Made by a program: the position numbers and the translations under genes
Notes under the pieces: generated by a model
What the model was told of the DNA's origin: nothing
What the model saw: the letters and a program-made list of their open reading frames with translations, nothing else
Databases searched by the model: none
Assembly (NCBI GenBank): GCA_026985655.1
Contig: JALSQB010000235.1
Span: forward strand, 1-17,426
Source: Campylobacteraceae bacterium
Lineage (GTDB): Bacteria; Campylobacterota; Campylobacteria; Campylobacterales; Sulfurovaceae
DNA length: 17,426 nucleotides
Direction: 5' to 3'
Shown here: piece after piece, positions 13,721-17,426 of the stretch
Position numbering within the stretch: the stretch's first letter is position 1
How the letters are laid out: each line of letters opens with the position of its first letter

Positions 13721-14842
13721 TTACATCTCCTCTGGTTTTATGGTTTTTCTAAGAATTCTTCGTGCTTTTTTAATCCCATCACTTGGACCTATGAGCAAGA
13801 GTTTCGAGCCTGCTGTAATGGTTGTGTCACCCTTTGGCATAGGGATAAATTTTCCATCTTTATGACGTAATCCAATAATGGTAACATTGGCAATGTCCCT
13901 AAATGAGGCATCTTTAATCTTTTTGAGTACCAGCCAAGAGGTTTTACTAATGCGTGCCTCTTCCATATCAAGTGGGGTATCTTGTTTATAGAGAAACTCT
14001 TGAAGCAGATTCTCCATGTCAGGACGAATTGCCATCGCATTAATCCGTTGAGCCATAATATCCGTAGGCGTTACAACTTTATCAGCTCCAAGTTTTAGAA
14101 GTTTCTCTTCTTCTACGAGTGTTGGGGCATTGGAGATAATGAGAAAAGGTCGTCTTCTTTGAATCTCTTTTTCATATAGACGCACCGAAGCAATGGTGGC
14201 AATATTGTCAGCAATGTTATCGGCAAGGCTAATAATTCCTTTTGCTGAAGAGAGATGTGACTTTAAAATGGCTGTTTCTGTATGGGGTTGAGCTTGTACA
14301 AAATAGGGATAAGCATGTTTCTGTGCCAACTCTTTGAGGTTTTCACTGGGGTCAATGACCACAAAAGGAATGTGACTTTCACGTAAGTGTTTGGTGACTT
14401 GAATGGTAAATTCATTGTGATAACAGATAACAAAATGTTGTTTAAGTCGTGCAATGTCGTAGAGCATTCTTCTCTCCTGTATGATTTTAATAAGGTCACC
14501 TTTGTTGAGAACATCAACAATAATACCAATGGCAACCGTAAAGACTAAAAATCCAAATATAATGAGTGAAATGGTAAAGATACGACCCAAATCTGAAATG
14601 GGGGCTATCTCCCCAAAGCCAACCGTTGTAAAAGTAATTCCCGTTTGATAGAGTGCATCAAGGAGTGACATATCATCAATAAGGATATAACCAAATGTAC
14701 CAAACATCATGGTCAAAACAGTTACAATGAGAGGGAGTCTAAACGGTGTTAGTAGAACATATAACTCATCATTAAGGGTTATATGTGGTTTGGAAGTTTC
14801 TCGCCAATTGAGAAACTTTTTAATTCTATTTTGAGTTGCCAA
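13721..14842 (-). CDS. Two-TM potassium channel with RCK domain (HpKchA-like)
   Basis: The 373-residue protein has TM1 (about 36-55), a pore helix and selectivity filter TTVGFGE (72-78), TM2 (about 87-111), an RCK/TrkA-N domain (about 134-260) and a TrkA-C domain (about 285-370). The architecture is that of MthK-type K+ channels. It lies directly after rpmB, as the channel HP0490 lies next to HP0491 (rpmB) in H. pylori, and is probably its orthologue. Where most RCK domains have the glycine-rich GxGxxG loop, this one reads VICYHNEFTIQ (138-148), so nucleotide binding may be lost or altered. The start is a TTG with no visible Shine-Dalgarno sequence; the frame is closed by a stop nine bases upstream of it and the next ATG lies inside TM1. 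argJ follows one base after the stop. Confidence 0.87.
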   Translation of the reverse strand: MATQNRIKKFLNWRETSKPHITLNDELYVLLTPFRLPLIVTVLTMMFGTFGYILIDDMSLLDALYQTGITFTTVGFGEIAPISDLGRIFTISLIIFGFLVFTVAIGIIVDVLNKGDLIKIIQERRMLYDIARLKQHFVICYHNEFTIQVTKHLRESHIPFVVIDPSENLKELAQKHAYPYFVQAQPHTETAILKSHLSSAKGIISLADNIADNIATIASVRLYEKEIQRRRPFLIISNAPTLVEEEKLLKLGADKVVTPTDIMAQRINAMAIRPDMENLLQEFLYKQDTPLDMEEARISKTSWLVLKKIKDASFRDIANVTIIGLRHKDGKFIPMPKGDTTITAGSKLLLIGPSDGIKKARRILRKTIKPEEM

Positions 14843-14855
14843 AAAATAGGACTAA

Positions 14856-14876
14856 AGAGGCGTAGTTTACGCCTCT
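14856..14876 (-). terminator. Hairpin at the end of rpmB
   Basis: Bases 14856-14864 (agaggcgta) and 14868-14876 (tacgcctct) form a perfect 9-bp stem with a 3-base loop and include the rpmB stop codon. On the minus strand TTTAGTCCTATTTTTT follows, an imperfect U-tract that runs into the TTG start of the potassium channel. It probably ends most rpmB transcripts while allowing some read-through. Confidence 0.6.
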
Positions 14877-15085
14877 GTTGTTTCTGCTGTAGCTTCAGCA
14901 GCTTTCTTTTTCATTGTTCTAAGTGTAGAAGCAGCTACTTTAATTTTTTTAGTAGTTCCATCTTCAAGTGTAATTTTTACACTTCTAAGGTTTGGAAGTT
15001 GTCTTCTTTTTGTCTTGTTGTTTGCATGAGATACATTATTTCCTGTTAATGGACCTTTTCCTGTTACATCACATCTTCTTGCCAT
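14867..15085 (-). CDS. rpmB: 50S ribosomal protein L28
   Basis: This is a 72-residue basic ribosomal protein of the large subunit. The start MARRCDVTGKGPLTGNNVSH is the L28 signature; the ATG at 15085 has AAAGG eight bases upstream. The longer frame reaching 15139 would add 18 hydrophobic residues and is not the product. KTKRRQLPNLRSVKI and the basic C-terminal half are typical. The protein ends in an acidic/alanine tail (AAEATAETTEA) a few residues longer than in many L28 proteins. It has C5 but no zinc-binding CxxC pairs (the C- form). The potassium channel and argJ follow on the same strand. Confidence 0.95.
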   Translation of the reverse strand: MARRCDVTGKGPLTGNNVSHANNKTKRRQLPNLRSVKITLEDGTTKKIKVAASTLRTMKKKAAEATAETTEA

Positions 15086-15229
15086 GATAAATACCTTTGT
15101 AATAAATAGTGTTATATGAAGCACAAGTAAATGGCTCATAAAAAGTTTTGCAATTATAGGGAAATATATCTTAAAGAGTGCTATAAAAGAGTAGAATATT
15201 TGGGATTATTAGGGAAGTTAAAAAAGGAG

Positions 15230-15282
15230 TAGATTTAGGTGATAAAGAGAAAACAAAGAAAATCTATCACCGATTAAATCTA
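15230..15282 (-). terminator. Long stem-loop downstream of the sensor kinase gene
   Basis: The arms tagattta-ggtgata (15230-15244) and tatcacc-gat-taaatcta (15265-15282) pair over 15 bp with a 3-base bulge around a 20-base loop. On the minus strand CTCCTTTTTTAAC follows, so it may terminate the regulator-kinase transcript about 110 bases after its stop. The long loop and the four-base gap before the T-run are not ideal. Confidence 0.5.
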
Positions 15283-15295
15283 AAAGTATTATTGT

Positions 15296-15346
15296 AAGAC
15301 AAGGTTTAACGTTTTAAACTTTTCAAGGAGCTTATTTGTTTGTCTT
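15296..15346. repeat. Nested inverted repeat
   Basis: An outer stem aagacaa (15296-15302) pairs with ttgtctt (15340-15346). Overlapping it inside, aaggtttaa (15301-15309) pairs with ttaaacttt (15314-15322), with one G-U pair on the plus strand. The G-U pair works only in plus-strand RNA. No promoter or U-tract was found, so a small RNA is only a possibility. Confidence 0.35.
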
Positions 15347-15390
15347 GATGTTATTATATATTTAAATATGTTAAATAATACTTAAATATA

Positions 15391-16536
15391 TTAAATTAAT
15401 GGAAAAATCAAGGTAAAGGTACTTCCTTTTTTGATTTCTGATTCTAAAGATATTTCAATATGGTTAGTCCTACAAATCTCCATGACAATGTCAAGTCCTA
15501 TGCCAAAGCCACCAGAACCTTTGTCGGCAATACGTTTGTAGCGTTTAAAAATCTTTTTTTGATTCTCCTGCTCGATACCAATTCCCTCATCTTTAATTTT
15601 TAAAATATTGTTCTGAATAGAAATTGTAATCTCCTTGTTGTTATAGGAGTATTTAATGGCATTTGAGATGAGATTATTAATAAGCTTTTGTATGCTGTTT
15701 TTATCCATATTAATGATGAGCGTGTCGAGTTTAGTATGAATGTTAATATTTTTACTTGATGCAATTTCTTTAAAGTATTTAACCGAAGCTTGAACCTCTT
15801 GTGCCAAATCAAACTCCTCTTTTATCTTTATGTCTATGTCATTAAAAGCCAAATAAGCAATGGAGTTATAGGTCTGTGAAATCATTTTAGATGAGAGGAG
15901 CATATGTTCAACCATTTCAGGGTCATAATTTTTTTTAAGATAATTTGCTGACATCATAAGTGCTGTTACGGGAGTGTTTAGCTCATGGGCAGAATCTTTC
16001 ATAAAACGGCTTAAGGTTTCAAAGTTTTCTTTGGCAGGTTTAAGCAGTAAACGACTTAATAAATAACCAATAAGTGCAATAAAAATAGAGGCAACAAGTA
16101 AAAACAACCAAATAAGAGATTTTAAATTTTTCATGTTCTCTACAAGTTCGGAGTCTTCAATAATAATATATTCAATCTTTTGAATAGGAGCAACGAGTTC
16201 CATCACAAAAAAAGCAGAGGTGTGATTGATGTAATTAATTTGATTAAAATCTACCTGTTCGGTAGTTAAGTTTGAACGTATTGCATGTTTATGTTTGTCA
16301 AACAGTCCAACTTTAATAGATGCCGTAGTATCAAAAAATATGTCAATGTTACTTTTTTTTATGAGTTTGACCTTAACTTGCATGGCCATGTTCTCCATTG
16401 TAACCCCACATAAACGGTCAATGGTGGCGAGTTTCTCTTTGTAGTAAAAAAATCCTACGAAGCCTAACATTAAAAGTGAGGAACTAATATAAATAAGTAA
16501 AAAGCCAATCAAAGCACGACGTTCATTATGATACAA
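15391..16536 (-). CDS. Sensor histidine kinase of a two-component pair
   Basis: This is a membrane sensor kinase of about 381 residues. TM1 is at about 9-31, a periplasmic domain of about 105 residues follows, and TM2 is at about 140-163. The histidine domain carries H184 in KDSAHELNTPVTALMMSANYL-type sequence. The ATP domain has NNLISNAIKYS (about 287-297), DEGIGI (316-321) and GGFGIGL (342-348), all intact. I chose the TTG at 16536, giving (L/M)YHNERRALIGFLLIY, because related epsilonproteobacterial kinases begin with a short ERRAL-type stretch before TM1 and this leaves an 11-base overlap with the response regulator stop. There is no in-frame ATG before TM1; an alternative TTG at 16581 would add 15 residues. 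The adjacent OmpR-type regulator is the expected partner. The periplasmic domain does not reveal the stimulus. Confidence 0.87.
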   Translation of the reverse strand: MYHNERRALIGFLLIYISSSLLMLGFVGFFYYKEKLATIDRLCGVTMENMAMQVKVKLIKKSNIDIFFDTTASIKVGLFDKHKHAIRSNLTTEQVDFNQINYINHTSAFFVMELVAPIQKIEYIIIEDSELVENMKNLKSLIWLFLLVASIFIALIGYLLSRLLLKPAKENFETLSRFMKDSAHELNTPVTALMMSANYLKKNYDPEMVEHMLLSSKMISQTYNSIAYLAFNDIDIKIKEEFDLAQEVQASVKYFKEIASSKNINIHTKLDTLIINMDKNSIQKLINNLISNAIKYSYNNKEITISIQNNILKIKDEGIGIEQENQKKIFKRYKRIADKGSGGFGIGLDIVMEICRTNHIEISLESEIKKGSTFTLIFPLI

Positions 16537-17182
16537 GACGATACCCCATACCACGAATGGTCTCAATGCTATCTTTGCCAATCATAGCTCGTAAGTTTCG
16601 AATGTAAACCCGTAAAGTGGCATCACTGGGCATTGTCTCATACGTCCATAGGTTTTGAGTAAGCTCTTCTTTTGAAACGGTTCGCGTACGATTAATTACC
16701 AAGTAGTTAAGCAGTTCTGCCTCTTTTTTTGCCAAGGAGAAAATCTTCTCCTCTTTGGTAATTTGGTTATTTAAAGCATCAAAAAGTACCTCTTCGGAGA
16801 TTTTAATAAGCTGATTTTGTTCAATGTTAAAAGTACGGGTAATATTAGCAATTCGCATATCAAGTTCATCAAGCTCAAAAGGTTTTTTAATGTAGTCATT
16901 ACAGCCATGGGTAAATGCTTTTTTAAGATGCAAGGTGTCTTGGTAAGCCGTTATCATAATAATTGGCGTAGTATCATTGTAAGCACGCAACTCTTTAATG
17001 AGTTCAAGCCCTGTAATCCCAGGAACATTGGAGTCCAAAATCAGTAAATCAAACTTCTGTTCTTCAAGTATCTCTAAAGCAGAATCTCCATCATAAACAG
17101 AGCTAAGCTCATAGCTCAAAGAGAGATGTTTACTTAAAATCTTTGAGAGTAGAGGGTCATCTTCTAAAAGTAATATTTTCAT
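16526..17182 (-). CDS. OmpR/PhoB-family response regulator
   Basis: The 218-residue protein has a receiver domain (about 1-115) with acidic residues D8/D9, phospho-acceptor D50 in LLILDSNVPGITG, T78 and K100 in DYIKKPFEL. The C-terminal winged-helix DNA-binding domain (about 125-218) ends in IETIRGMGYRLVS, the usual OmpR-family wing. The ATG at 17182 (MKILLLEDD) follows GGAG with five bases between; a TTG four codons earlier would contain that site. The gene is first in the pair and its stop lies inside the start of the kinase gene, so translation is probably coupled. A minus-strand TATAAT is about 20 bases upstream. Targets are unknown. Confidence 0.93.
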   Translation of the reverse strand: MKILLLEDDPLLSKILSKHLSLSYELSSVYDGDSALEILEEQKFDLLILDSNVPGITGLELIKELRAYNDTTPIIMITAYQDTLHLKKAFTHGCNDYIKKPFELDELDMRIANITRTFNIEQNQLIKISEEVLFDALNNQITKEEKIFSLAKKEAELLNYLVINRTRTVSKEELTQNLWTYETMPSDATLRVYIRNLRAMIGKDSIETIRGMGYRLVS

Positions 17183-17426
17183 GGGCTTCTCCAAATTGAA
17201 TGATTATACTAATTTTCTGTTTAGATGTTGTGTATGTGAATTGCTTATGCTTTATTTAACAAAAATATCTTTTAGACACAAATATAATCTTTGAATTTAT
17301 TTCTAAAAAGCCAAATCAAAAAGTGTTAGAGTACATAGTCTATTATGGATTGAACCTAAAAATCCGTTTGTTAAGAGGTGAGATATTATCTTATTTTAAA
17401 ATAATATGTATATAATATAAATATAC
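17183..17426. other. Right-end intergenic region, no gene seen
   Basis: These 244 AT-rich bases hold the probable promoter of the regulator-kinase operon. They also hold a 14-base AT palindrome (ttattttaaaataa, 17391-17404) and a TATAAT (17412-17417) facing right that may serve a gene beyond the window. No reading frame is supported. Confidence 0.5.
17203..17208 (-). promoter_or_regulatory. -10 element for the regulator-kinase operon
   Basis: The minus strand reads TTAGTATAATC, with TATAAT running 17208 to 17203, placing the start near 17196 and leaving a very short leader. No good -35 box is visible. Confidence 0.45.

Larger units (their letters stand above)
15086..15390. other. 305-base intergenic region with stem-loops, no gene seen
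   Basis: No credible reading frame is present. The rpmB-proximal side has a TATAAC (minus strand, 15116 to 15111) as a possible rpmB -10 box. The centre holds a long stem (15230-15282) that fits a terminator for the sensor kinase transcript, and a nested inverted repeat (15296-15346). The kinase-proximal side is almost pure A/T with repeated TTAAATAT motifs. Confidence 0.6.

Noticed and set aside
17351..17363. A 13-base match to the reverse complement of bases at the argJ end (12527-12539)
   Set aside because: It is short, AT-rich and not flanked by further similarity, so chance is sufficient; it is not evidence for an att site or mobile element.
17391..17404. Perfect AT palindrome ttattttaaaataa
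   Set aside because: It contains only A and T, as expected by chance in such AT-rich sequence, and the downstream context is cut by the window end.

Overview
The window is an AT-rich stretch of a bacterial chromosome, densely packed with genes on both strands. The gene content and protein signatures point to the Campylobacterota (Epsilonproteobacteria), most likely a free-living member such as a Sulfurimonas, Sulfurovum or Arcobacter relative. Three things support this: an OprD/MOMP-like porin with a typical epsilonproteobacterial N terminus, a tRNA Gly-Leu-Cys-Ser cluster, and a potassium channel directly downstream of rpmB, the same adjacency as HP0490/HP0491 in Helicobacter pylori. The genus is an inference. 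I see no insertion sequence, phage gene, CRISPR array or plasmid function.

Layout. Positions 1-744 hold the 3' end of a two-SPOR-domain envelope protein that begins with tandem 51-bp repeats. A minus-strand pair pyrB-pabB (pyrimidine and folate synthesis) follows. A DksA-type regulator (+) comes next, with a 12-bp inverted repeat over its probable promoter, and it converges on ilvD (-). ilvD is divergent from a strong promoter that drives four tRNA genes. A porin with its own terminator follows (5577-6796). A minus-strand pair then encodes an exported Tyr/His/Arg/Asn-rich protein and a small membrane-anchored zinc-ribbon protein, both of unknown function.

From 8019 to 11911 the plus strand carries ruvX, a membrane-anchored thioredoxin-like protein (ATGA overlap with ruvX), a DJ-1 family protein, dapE, a 65-residue coiled-coil protein and a sensor kinase with no response regulator beside it. 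The rest is on the minus strand. A four-helix membrane protein has its ribosome-binding site inside an inverted repeat. rpmB, a kch-type potassium channel and argJ follow one another closely. At the right end an OmpR-type response regulator overlaps its sensor kinase gene.

Most genes are housekeeping and no clearly new multi-gene system is evident. The items most worth a second look are the exported low-complexity/zinc-ribbon pair, the channel whose RCK domain lacks the glycine-rich loop and which starts at TTG behind a hairpin, the dapE-linked coiled-coil/kinase pair, and several inverted repeats in regulatory positions: before dksA, before the four-helix protein, and between the sensor kinase and rpmB.
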